NCBI GenBank assembly: GCA_964443225.1
Contig: CAYUCC010000019.1
Coordinates: 1 to 64,000, forward strand
Length of the DNA: 64,000 nt
DNA from: SSC4 sp964443225
GTDB taxonomy: Bacteria; Chloroflexota; Anaerolineae; SSC4; Amarolineaceae
Reading direction: 5' to 3'
In this document: positions 49,567-57,217 of the stretch, one piece after another
Layout: each line of letters opens with the position of its first letter
Numbering within the stretch: the stretch's first letter is position 1
Made by a program: the position numbers and the translations under genes
Notes under the pieces: model-generated
The model's input: only the letters and a program-made list of their open reading frames with translations
Database searches by the model: none
Told to the model about the DNA's origin: nothing

Positions 49567-50970
49567 ATGAGTGACATCGATACCGCACCACCGGTCCCCA
49601 AACGTGCCATGGTTGTGTTTGCCCATCCCGATGATCCCGACTTCAGCATCGCGGGTACCGCTGCCGTGTGGAGTGACGCCGGCGCCGAAGTGGTCTATGT
49701 GCTGGTGACGAACGGCAATTCGGGCAGCCACGAGGAGGGCATGACGAAAGAACGTCTGGCGGATCTCCGCCAGACCGAACAGCGTGCTGCCGCACGGGTG
49801 TGTGGTGTCAACGACGTGGTGTTTTTGGGTTACGATGACGGCACTGTACAGCCCACGCTGGCCCTGCGCAAAGACCTGGTCAAGGTGATCCGCCAATACC
49901 ACCCTGATGTCGTGGTGTGCGGGGATCCGATCGCTTTTTTCTACGGCAACTCTTACATCAATCATCCCGATCATCGCGCCGTAGCGACCGCCACGCTCGA
50001 AGCCGTCTTTCCTACCGCCGCCATGCCGCTGGTCTACCCCGATTTGCTCGCCGAGGGGTATGCCCCGTTTCGTGTGCGCGAGGTGTGGGTAACCGACAGC
50101 AGCAAATCCGACACCTACGTCGATATCTCGCACACGATTCAGCGCAAGATTGCTGCCCTGCGCGAACACCACAGCCAGCTGGAAGGTTGGGATCCAACCG
50201 AGATGGTGACGCGCTGGGCTAAGGATTCGGGTGAAAAGGCGGGGTTACCGCTGGCCGAAGCGTTCCGCCGCATGATCCTGGTCACCGAAGAGGACACCCA
50301 ACCCGTCAAACCGGCGGTCGGGGTGCCCGATATGGGGCATGAGGACTCGACCGTCGCCGAGGCCGCACCCGACGATCGTATCGCCGCGCACGACGAGGTC
50401 CTGCAAACCAGCTACGGCGAGGTCAACCTGGCGCACTGTCACCCCATGCTGCGCGAGGAGATTGCCGCGCTGGGTAATGCCGATCCGTTCATCAGCCAGC
50501 GACAGACGGCCAGCCGCATTCGGCAGGCGGTTGCGGGCCTGGATGATGAAGCCCTCCATTGGCGGCCCGCACCCGGCGACTGGACGATTGCCGAGACAAT
50601 CGCCCACCTGGTGCAGACCGAGATCGTGTATGGTTACCGTTACCGGGCGATCGTGGCCAACCCCTACAACCCCATCGCCGGCTACGATCAGGAGGCCTGG
50701 GCCAGCGAGCTGCCGGAAGCGCAGCGCGCCCCGGGCGAGCTGTTGGCCGATCTGGATGCCCTGAAGCGGATCAACGTCGCCTTCCTCGAACGCCTGACAT
50801 CCGTCCAGCGGGCGCGCTGGGGTGTGCACGCCGAACGCGGCCCGGAATCGGTGGCCGCGCTGATCGGTGCCATCGCCGGTCACGATATTTTGCACGAACG
50901 GCAGATTGTCGGGGTTGTCGCCGCGCGGCGGCAGGCGACCGGCACCGGTGACAAGCCGGCTGCCGGCTGA
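49567..50970 (+). CDS. PIG-L-type deacetylase fused to a DinB-like domain
   Basis: Residues 1 to about 235 form a LmbE/PIG-L domain: VVFAHPDDPDFSIAGTAAVW (zinc motif AHPDD, with Pro where Glu is common), and NHPDHRAVATATLEAVFP. From about 330 on it is DinB-like: FISQRQTASRIRQAVAGLDD, WRPAPGDWTIAETIAHLVQTE and GHDILHERQIVG, with the His residues expected of the DinB metal triad. PIG-L enzymes deacetylate N-acetyl sugars, including thiol precursors, and DinB-fold enzymes include thiol transferases, so thiol-cofactor metabolism is a reasonable inference. AGGAG lies ten bases before the ATG. A gene for a membrane glycosyltransferase follows 10 bp later. Confidence 0.83.
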   Translation: MSDIDTAPPVPKRAMVVFAHPDDPDFSIAGTAAVWSDAGAEVVYVLVTNGNSGSHEEGMTKERLADLRQTEQRAAARVCGVNDVVFLGYDDGTVQPTLALRKDLVKVIRQYHPDVVVCGDPIAFFYGNSYINHPDHRAVATATLEAVFPTAAMPLVYPDLLAEGYAPFRVREVWVTDSSKSDTYVDISHTIQRKIAALREHHSQLEGWDPTEMVTRWAKDSGEKAGLPLAEAFRRMILVTEEDTQPVKPAVGVPDMGHEDSTVAEAAPDDRIAAHDEVLQTSYGEVNLAHCHPMLREEIAALGNADPFISQRQTASRIRQAVAGLDDEALHWRPAPGDWTIAETIAHLVQTEIVYGYRYRAIVANPYNPIAGYDQEAWASELPEAQRAPGELLADLDALKRINVAFLERLTSVQRARWGVHAERGPESVAALIGAIAGHDILHERQIVGVVAARRQATGTGDKPAAG

Positions 50971-50980
50971 GATAACGCCG

Positions 50981-52504
50981 GTGCCATCGGCTTTGACGTT
51001 TCGGTTGTTGCGCGGCACGGCGGTGTGCCTGGTTGCTTTGTATGCCGCCGTGCTCGTTTTTTTGATCGTGGCGCGGCTGACCTACCCGTTCGAGCTCGAC
51101 TTCATCGAGGGCGGGACGCTGGTCCAGGCCTGGCGCACAGCCCGCGGCCTGCCGGTCTGGCTGCCACCCAACCGCGAGTTTGTCCCCTATGCCTACACGC
51201 CCCTTTTCGCCTCCCTGGCCGCCATCCCGCTGCAGTGGACTGGGCCGGTGCTGTGGCCGCTGCGCCTGATCGCGGTCCTGGCGACGTGCGCCACTGCGGT
51301 GACCCTGTGGCTGGTTGCACGCCGGCTGGCTGGTCCCCTGCTTGGATTCCTGTGTGCCGGCCTCTTCCTGGCCGGTTATGACATCGTGGGTGGCTGGTAT
51401 GACCTGACGCGCGTCGACAGCCTGTTCATGGCCCTGGCGTTCGGCGGCATGGCGTTGGCGGCTGCAGCCGGTGCCCGCACTGGACAGGTCCCGGTGGCAG
51501 TGAGCCTTACGCGGCGCGCCACCATCCTGTGGGTCAGTGCAGCGTGTTTGATGGCCCTGGCCTTTTTTGCCAAACAAACAGCGCTGGGCTTTGGCCTGGC
51601 GGTCGCTGCCTGGACTGTTATCGCCTGCGGTTGGCGTGCCGGCGCGCTGTTCAGCGCAGTCTACGCAATGCTGCTTGGTGCGGGTATCGGGATGCTCAAT
51701 CTGAGCAGCGATGGTGCGTTTGGTGCCGTCGTTTTTTTCCTGGCTGCCAACGAGCCGCTCGAAGGACCGCGCCTGGCCAGGTTTGTGGTGAATGAGCTGC
51801 TGGGACGCATGGCGCCGTTGGCGGTGCTGTTGGTCTACGCCGCCTGGCAGTCACGGCGCACTGCGAGTGTGGTAACGTGGGTGCGCGACAATCCCTGGCT
51901 GGTGTTCACCGGCGCTGCCTTGGTGCTGAGTGCGCTGCAGCGTGCACGGCCTGGCGGAGCGCTCAACAGCCTGCTGCCGCTGTACACGCTCCTATGCCTG
52001 GCACCGGCGCTGGCCTGGGCCGCTGGCACCCAGGCAAAGACGGCATGGCCGCAGCGAGCGGTGCAGGCCACCGTGCTGATCCTGGTCATCGGCCAGCTCT
52101 TGCTGGGCCGATATGATCCTCGCCAGCATTACCCCACACCCGCCATGCGTGCCGCCGGTGAACGGCTGGTGCAACGTATCGCCAACACCAACGGCCCCGT
52201 GTGGGTGGTGGACCAGCCGAGCTTCAACCTGCTCGCCGGCCAGGAGCCGGCGGTCTCGCTCAACGCCCTCTACGCTGCCCGCCGTCGCGGTATCGATCCC
52301 TTCCCAACCGATCTCGTCGAGGCGATCGAGCAGCAGTCGTTTGTGCTCATTCTGACCAACGATTCACTGTTCAACCACGAGCCGGCCTTCAAGGAACTAC
52401 TGCAAGGGCATTACGTCGAAACCGGGAAACTTCCCCCCAGCGAGGCACCCGCGACGTTGAATGGAATGCCGGTGCGCTCGTGGAAAATATCCTCGCGATT
52501 TTAG
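50981..52504 (+). CDS. Polytopic glycosyltransferase, PMT/ArnT-like (GT39/GT83)
   Basis: A 507-residue protein with about 10-12 membrane helices and an extracytoplasmic C-terminal tail. The first loop carries ELDFIEGGTLVQAWRTARGL, the acidic pair position typical of lipid-linked-sugar GT-C enzymes, followed by PYAYTPLFASLAAIPL. Donor and acceptor are unknown. The start is GTG 50981, ten bases after the PIG-L stop; a GTG at 50948 is possible. The gene ends in a heptamer array. Confidence 0.72.
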   Translation: MPSALTFRLLRGTAVCLVALYAAVLVFLIVARLTYPFELDFIEGGTLVQAWRTARGLPVWLPPNREFVPYAYTPLFASLAAIPLQWTGPVLWPLRLIAVLATCATAVTLWLVARRLAGPLLGFLCAGLFLAGYDIVGGWYDLTRVDSLFMALAFGGMALAAAAGARTGQVPVAVSLTRRATILWVSAACLMALAFFAKQTALGFGLAVAAWTVIACGWRAGALFSAVYAMLLGAGIGMLNLSSDGAFGAVVFFLAANEPLEGPRLARFVVNELLGRMAPLAVLLVYAAWQSRRTASVVTWVRDNPWLVFTGAALVLSALQRARPGGALNSLLPLYTLLCLAPALAWAAGTQAKTAWPQRAVQATVLILVIGQLLLGRYDPRQHYPTPAMRAAGERLVQRIANTNGPVWVVDQPSFNLLAGQEPAVSLNALYAARRRGIDPFPTDLVEAIEQQSFVLILTNDSLFNHEPAFKELLQGHYVETGKLPPSEAPATLNGMPVRSWKISSRF

Positions 52505-52530
52505 ATTTTGGATTTTGGATTTTGGATTTC
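52499..52530. repeat. Heptanucleotide repeat (ATTTTGG)4
   Basis: Four units of ATTTTGG (reverse complement CCAAAAT) overlap the stop codon of the GT-C gene. Confidence 0.88.
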
Positions 52531-52645
52531 ACCGGGTGTGGCGCGAATATTTGGGGTGGGATTTCGTTAACCGTAGCAGGCTGAGTTATCAGCATGGCTC
52601 GGGGTTGGGATATCGATCGCAGCGGATGTTGGGTCAGGTGCAACG

Positions 52646-52999
52646 GTGAACGAGAAGCAGTTCAAGGATCGCACTAAACAGTTGGCGCTGCGAATCATCA
52701 ACATGACGGGCGCGCTGCCCAAAACTGCCGCGGCGGATATCGTTGGCCGGCAAGTGCTGCGTTCTGCCACATCGGTCGGCGCAAACTATCGGGCTGCGTG
52801 CCGCGCGAAATCCAAGGCTGATCTCATAGCCAAGCTGAGCATCGTCGAAGAAGAAGCCGACGAAACCTGCTACTGGCTGGAGATTCTCGTCGAGGCTAAA
52901 CTACTACCCACACCACAAATCCTCGAAGCATGGCAGGAAGCCAACGAAATCGCAGCCATGACCGTCGCCTCCATCAAAACCCTCCGCGCCAGAAACTAA
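52646..52999 (+). CDS. Four-helix bundle protein (S23/IVS family)
   Basis: The 117-residue protein is entirely helical: QFKDRTKQLALRIINMTGAL, GRQVLRSATSVGANYRAACRA, FIAKLSIVEEEADETCYWLE-like segment (read DLIAKLSIVEEEADETCY) and EILVEAKLL. RQxxRSxTSVGANYREA is the hallmark of the family first seen in 23S rRNA intervening sequences. Here no rRNA is near, so it is a free-standing copy. It starts at GTG 52646 with AGGTG upstream. Function is unknown; it is often found with mobile or defence DNA. Confidence 0.88.
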   Translation: MNEKQFKDRTKQLALRIINMTGALPKTAAADIVGRQVLRSATSVGANYRAACRAKSKADLIAKLSIVEEEADETCYWLEILVEAKLLPTPQILEAWQEANEIAAMTVASIKTLRARN

Positions 53000-53075
53000 T
53001 CCACAATCAACCCAAACCTACCAAGCTGCTCGTGAGGCCAGTGGTCTCATGTTTTCTACAGGAAACTCCGACTGC

Positions 53076-53149
53076 GAGGAGTGCGGCGCGCAGGCGTGTC
53101 GCACGGCTCCTCCACGAGCGAACCGTCCGCACCTGGGGGTGCGGACTCC
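53076..53149. repeat. Imperfect hairpin plus a copy of the truD palindrome
   Basis: GAGGAGTGCG and CGCA..CTCCTC (53076-53112) form an imperfect hairpin. Positions 53125-53149 are, in inverted orientation, identical over all 25 bases to three of the four palindromes in truD. Confidence 0.85.
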
Positions 53150-53179
53150 TCAGCACCAAGGTTTTTCTTGGTAGAACCA

Positions 53180-53240
53180 ATCCAAAATCCAAAAATAAAT
53201 CCAAAATCCAAAATCCAAAATCGAAAGGATCCAAAATCAA
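53180..53240. repeat. Heptanucleotide repeat (ATCCAAA)n, interrupted
   Basis: Seven or so units of CCAAAAT with interruptions fill the convergent gap and reach into the last codons of the SCO1664-like gene. Confidence 0.85.
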
Positions 53241-54028
53241 ACCGCCGGCCACGGGTAGTTCCGAACATTTGGGTTTTCGGACGGGAACTTGCCGCGGGCG
53301 AGCAGGCCATCGAGGCGGCGGCGCAGCGCACCGATCTCACCCGGGCTCAATAGTTTGCCCAATTCGTCGCTCAAGGGCTGCCCTTTGGCCAGCTGCGCAC
53401 GCAGCGCATCCAAATCATGGCAGATGGCCGCTGGCAGGGGATCGCCGGCAAAATCCCAGATCACGGTGCGCAGTTTGTAATCGGTGTGAAACGTCAGCCC
53501 ATGGTCGATCGCCCAGATGCGGTCGTTGGACTGGGCACGCAGAACATGCCCGCCTTTACGATCGGCGTTGTTGGTGAGGGCATCGAAGGCGGCAACGCGC
53601 TGCAGTTCGGATCGATACGCGTGCCGCAGGGAAAAATAGGTCTCGTTGGGATCGGCGTCCACGTACATTTGCACCATGCCCAGGCCAAAGGGACCGCTGC
53701 GCAGGACGGTGGGTGGCACCAGCCACCAGTCCAGGGCCGCACTCAGCAGGTAGGCGGCATACTCGCGATAACACAGCGTCCCCGAACGAAAATCCCACAG
53801 CGGCGCCTCGCCACGCTGCGGTTTGTACACCGCCAGGGTGCGCCAGGGTGTGCGCTCGATCTCGACCAGGAAGGTGTAATTCGAGCTCCAGGGGATGTCG
53901 CGGTGAGACGTCACCTCGCCATGCGCCAACAGATCGAGCAGGCTCGACACATCGAGCTTCTGCGCCGATTCAGTGGGACGTTCATCGTTGCCTGGTGTGC
54001 TGACTGGGTCGGTCATAGGGTCTGCCAT
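53237..54028 (-). CDS. SCO1664-family protein (PI3/4-kinase-like fold)
   Basis: The 263-residue protein has the kinase-like N-lobe FLVEIERTPWRTLAVYKPQRGE with a probable ATP-anchoring Lys, the segment REYAAYLLSAALDWWLVPPT and the catalytic-loop-like AFDALTNNADRKGGHVL followed by IWAIDHGLTFHTDYKLR, in which IDHG resembles the metal-binding Asp. This layout matches the SCO1664 family of actinobacteria and Chloroflexota. Target unknown. An ATG at 54016 is an alternative start. Its usual neighbour DUF3090 is not present. Confidence 0.82.
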   Translation of the reverse strand: MADPMTDPVSTPGNDERPTESAQKLDVSSLLDLLAHGEVTSHRDIPWSSNYTFLVEIERTPWRTLAVYKPQRGEAPLWDFRSGTLCYREYAAYLLSAALDWWLVPPTVLRSGPFGLGMVQMYVDADPNETYFSLRHAYRSELQRVAAFDALTNNADRKGGHVLRAQSNDRIWAIDHGLTFHTDYKLRTVIWDFAGDPLPAAICHDLDALRAQLAKGQPLSDELGKLLSPGEIGALRRRLDGLLARGKFPSENPNVRNYPWPAV

Positions 54029-54110
54029 TCACCCCCGGTATCCGGCACCGTGGCCGGGTTCGTACCAGATGGTACCACGAACCTGGTTGACTGCCAAATG
54101 AATCATCCAT

Positions 54111-54232
54111 TTGACAAATCGCAAAAGCTAAGATAGAATTTAGCCCAGCCTAAACCTACCTGAACCGATGGGCTGTTCAGACTCGAATGGAGCAGCCGTT
54201 TTTTATCGCTCACAAGTTTAGTAGACTCTAAA
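54111..54232 (+). promoter_or_regulatory. Metal-transport promoter with two DtxR/MntR-like operators
   Basis: TTGACA (54111-54116), 17 bp, TAGAAT (54134-54139) form the promoter. TTTAGCCCAGCCTAAA (54139-54154) overlaps the end of the -10 box and the transcription start. A second inverted repeat with the same 5-6-5 design, TTTAGTAGACTCTAAA, lies at 54217-54232 just before the gene. TTTAG(N6)CTAAA resembles sites of the DtxR/MntR family. Confidence 0.72.
54171..54204 (+). terminator. Leader terminator (candidate attenuator)
   Basis: GGCTGTTC pairs with GAGCAGCC (8 bp, one G-U) around an 11-nt loop, followed by G and TTTTTT. It lies between the promoter and the first gene of the ABC operon, with no gene upstream on this strand that would need it. 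Confidence 0.65.
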
Positions 54233-54255
54233 TCCAATGTTTGGGACTAAAAATT

Positions 54256-55266
54256 ATGTTCGATGGGAGACGTCCGGATGGTGCTGGTTATGTTTCTGTC
54301 TATAGGGTATTACAGGCCCTGAGTGGCCTGCTCCTGCTGCTGCTGATATCCGGCTGTGGCGGCACGACCTTTACGGTGCAGGGAGGCAACCTGACCGAAC
54401 GCCCCATCCGTGTGGTGACCACCACCGGCATGGTCACCGATATCGTCAAAAACGTGGGCGGTGACCGCGTCGAGGTCAAGGGGTTGATGGGGCCTGGCAT
54501 CGATCCGCACCTGTACCGCGCCAGTGAAAGCAACGTGCGCCTGCTCGAACAGGCCGATGTGGTGATCTACAGCGGCCTGCACCTGGAAGCCCAGATGGCG
54601 CACATCTTCGAGCGCATGGACGCGCGTACACCCACTGTCGCTCTCGCCGACGCCATCGATCCAACGCAGCGCCTGGCACCACCTGAATTCAAAGGTGCGC
54701 CCGACCCGCACGTCTGGTTCGACGTGTCACTTTGGATGCAGGCTGCCACGCGGGCGCGTGATGCGTTGATCGAGCTCGATCCTGGAAGTGCTGCGGTCTA
54801 TCGTGCCAACACCGAACGTTACCTGGGCGAGCTGGCCGCATTAGACACCTACGTGCACGACCAGGCGGCCCGGGTGCCGGCGTCACAGCGGGTGCTCATC
54901 ACCGCCCACGATGCCTTCAACTACTTTGGCCGCGCCTATGGCTTCGATGTAACCGGTTTGCAGGGCATCAGCACCGAATCCGAAGCCAGCACAGCCGATG
55001 TTCAGGCCCTGGCCGACCTGATCGTGGCGCGCCAGGTTCCCGCGATCTTCGTCGAGTCGTCCGTATCTCAACGCACCATCGAAGCGGTACAGGCGGCGGT
55101 GGCCGCGCGCGGCTTCGATGTCCAGGTGGGCGGTGAGCTCTACTCTGACGCGATGGGCGATCCCAATACGCCGGCCGGCACGTACATCGGCATGGTCCGC
55201 CACAACATCGATACAATCGTCAACGCCCTGTTGGCAGCCAGGACAGGCACGCCGCACGCGCAGTGA
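54256..55266 (+). CDS. Metal ABC transporter substrate-binding lipoprotein (TroA-type)
   Basis: A 336-residue cluster A-I binding protein. The lipobox LISGC gives lipidated Cys34. Metal ligands are predictable: His85 (GIDPHLYR), His152 (PDPHVWFD), His218 (ITAHDAFNYFG) and Asp298 (LYSDAMG). The His-His-His-Asp set resembles TroA, which binds Zn, Mn or Fe, rather than PsaA, which has Glu at the third position. It delivers metal to the downstream permeases. ATG 54256 was chosen; a TTG at 54241 would add five residues. Two operators and a leader terminator precede it. Confidence 0.9.
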   Translation: MFDGRRPDGAGYVSVYRVLQALSGLLLLLLISGCGGTTFTVQGGNLTERPIRVVTTTGMVTDIVKNVGGDRVEVKGLMGPGIDPHLYRASESNVRLLEQADVVIYSGLHLEAQMAHIFERMDARTPTVALADAIDPTQRLAPPEFKGAPDPHVWFDVSLWMQAATRARDALIELDPGSAAVYRANTERYLGELAALDTYVHDQAARVPASQRVLITAHDAFNYFGRAYGFDVTGLQGISTESEASTADVQALADLIVARQVPAIFVESSVSQRTIEAVQAAVAARGFDVQVGGELYSDAMGDPNTPAGTYIGMVRHNIDTIVNALLAARTGTPHAQ

Positions 55267-55301
55267 AGTGCATGACGTATCCCTTTCATAGGAGAAACAT
55301 G

Positions 55302-56072
55302 ATGACAGATCACGCCATCGAAGTCACTGACCTGACCGTGGCGTACCGCGAAAAACCGGTGCTGTGGGACGTCGATCTCACGGTGCCCGCCGGCATCCTC
55401 ATGGCCGTCGTCGGTCCCAACGGTGCGGGTAAAACCACGCTGATCAAAACGATCCTCGGCCTGATCCGGCCCGCTGCTGGGCAGGTGCTCATTTATGACA
55501 AACCGTACCGCGAGCAGCGGCGCCTGGTGGGTTATGTGCCCCAGCGCGGCAGTGTGGACTGGGACTTTCCCACCAGCGTGCTCGACGTGGTGATGATGGG
55601 GCGTTACGCCAACCTGGGCTGGGTGCGGCGGCCCGGGACCACCGAGCGCACGCTGGCGTTGGAGGCGCTGCACAAGGTTGGTATGCACGATTTCGCCCAC
55701 CGCCAAATCAGCCAGCTTTCGGGCGGCCAACAGCAGCGTGTCTTCCTTGCCCGCGCCCTCGTCCAGGATGCCCAAATTTACTTCATGGACGAGCCATTCC
55801 AGGGGGTCGATGCCACCACGGAACGGGCCATCGTCGACCTGCTGCAGGAATTACGAGCCACCGGTAAAACCGTAGTGGTCGTGCACCACGACCTGCAGAC
55901 GGTGCCCGAGTACTTCGATTGGGTCACGCTGCTCAACGTACGTCGTATTGCCAGCGGGCCGGTCGCTGAGGTTTTCACCGAGCACAACCTGCGCCTGGCG
56001 TACGGCGGTCGCGTGGGATTCCTGTCGCGCAACGGCGGCAATCTCCACCATCCCGCCGACATCGTGGTGTGA
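55302..56072 (+). CDS. Metal ABC transporter ATPase
   Basis: This 256-residue protein has Walker A GPNGAGKTT (38-46), the signature LSGGQQQR (139-146), Walker B IYFMDEP (159-165) and the switch His in VVVVHHDL. The segment YVPQRGSVDWDFPTSVLDVV is typical of the Mn/Zn/Fe (ZnuC/MntB) group. GGAG stands seven bases before ATG 55302; an adjacent ATG at 55299 is possible. The stop overlaps the next gene start by GTGA. Confidence 0.95.
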   Translation: MTDHAIEVTDLTVAYREKPVLWDVDLTVPAGILMAVVGPNGAGKTTLIKTILGLIRPAAGQVLIYDKPYREQRRLVGYVPQRGSVDWDFPTSVLDVVMMGRYANLGWVRRPGTTERTLALEALHKVGMHDFAHRQISQLSGGQQQRVFLARALVQDAQIYFMDEPFQGVDATTERAIVDLLQELRATGKTVVVVHHDLQTVPEYFDWVTLLNVRRIASGPVAEVFTEHNLRLAYGGRVGFLSRNGGNLHHPADIVV

Positions 56073-57217
56073 ACGTCATGGACCTCTCACAGCTTCTTGT
56101 CAGCCTGCTGACCGACTACACGCTGCGTACCGTGGCGCTGGGCACGACGGTGTTGGGCATCGTGAGTGGTGCGCTGGGTTCCTTTGCCGTCCTGCGACGC
56201 CAAAGCCTGCTGGGTGACGCCATTTCGCATGCGGCACTGCCCGGCATCGTACTGGCCTTTCTGCTCACCGGCAGCCGTGCCCCGTTTGTCCTCATCCTGG
56301 GTGCCTTCTTTGCCGGCTGGCTGGGTACCCTGGTCATGATGAGCATCGTCCGTGAGAGCCGCATCAAAATCGATGGTGCCCTGGGCATCGTGCTCTCGGT
56401 CTTTTTTGGGTTCGGCATGATGCTGTTGACCTTTGCCCAGCGCCGGCCCGATGCCACCCAGGCCGGATTGACAAAGTACCTGTTCGGACAGGCAGCCACC
56501 TTGTTACAGCGCGACGTCGTCGTGATGGCTATCCTCGGCGGGATCGCACTGCTGGTCATGGGGCTCTTCTGGAAAGAATTCAAGCTGCTCAGCTTCGATG
56601 CCGAGTTCGCTGCCAGCCTCGGTTTTTCCGTACGCGGCCTCGACATTCTGCTGACGACGCTGCTGGTGGTGGCCATCGTCGTTGGTTTGCAGGCGGTGGG
56701 CGTGGTGCTGATGAGCGCCATGGTGGTGGCGCCAGCCGCCGCCGCACGCCAGTGGACCGATCGCCTGGGGGTGATGGTGGCGCTCGCAGCGCTGTTTGGT
56801 GCCATGGCCGGTGTCACGGGTACGATCATCAGCAGCCTGGGGGCCGGTTTTTCGACCGGACCGTCGATTGTGTTGAGCATCAGTGCGATCGTGCTGTTTT
56901 CGCTGCTGCTGGCACCTAACCGTGGCCTGGTGTGGAATTGGGTACGGCACCAGCGCAACCGGCGCCAGCTGCGCACGCAGGCCGTGCTGGGTGATCTCTA
57001 CACCCTGGCGTCACAGCATGCCAACCCGACCCACGGGCACTCGATGGCGGTTCTGCGTGCGATGAACCAGGGGCGCGGTGGTGTGCAGCGCAGCCTCAAC
57101 GTGCTGGCCGGGCGTGGATTGGCATACGAAACGGCACCTGGTGAATGGGCGCTGACGCCGGCCGGCCTGGCGGCGGCGCAGCAGAAGGGAAACGATGATG
57201 ACCAACGGGCAGATTGA
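56069..57217 (+). CDS. Metal ABC permease with C-terminal winged-helix-like domain
   Basis: Residues 1-285 are an ABC-3 family permease: LRRQSLLGDAISHAALPGIV, SFDAEFAASLGFSVRGLD, VGVVLMSAMVVAPAAAARQW and SGPS-like end. The remaining about 95 residues (QLRTQAVLGDLYTLASQHAN, then MAVLRAMNQGRGGVQRSLNVL and LAYETAPGEWALTPAGLAAA) look like a winged-helix domain of the DtxR/MntR sort, with helix-turn-helix and a wing ending in LTPxG. Such a tail is absent from standard permeases of about 280 residues. It is a GTG start at 56069, with ATG 56078 as an alternative. Confidence 0.88.
   Translation: MNVMDLSQLLVSLLTDYTLRTVALGTTVLGIVSGALGSFAVLRRQSLLGDAISHAALPGIVLAFLLTGSRAPFVLILGAFFAGWLGTLVMMSIVRESRIKIDGALGIVLSVFFGFGMMLLTFAQRRPDATQAGLTKYLFGQAATLLQRDVVVMAILGGIALLVMGLFWKEFKLLSFDAEFAASLGFSVRGLDILLTTLLVVAIVVGLQAVGVVLMSAMVVAPAAAARQWTDRLGVMVALAALFGAMAGVTGTIISSLGAGFSTGPSIVLSISAIVLFSLLLAPNRGLVWNWVRHQRNRRQLRTQAVLGDLYTLASQHANPTHGHSMAVLRAMNQGRGGVQRSLNVLAGRGLAYETAPGEWALTPAGLAAAQQKGNDDDQRAD

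Noticed and set aside
53180..53240. Heptamer arrays as a CRISPR array
   Set aside because: Period is seven bases with no spacers; no cas genes are present.
54309..54322. Sequence TTACAGGCCCTGAG in the metal-binding lipoprotein gene as another hairpin-element end
   Set aside because: The match is short, encodes part of the signal peptide and lacks the AT-rich inner arm, so chance is more likely.
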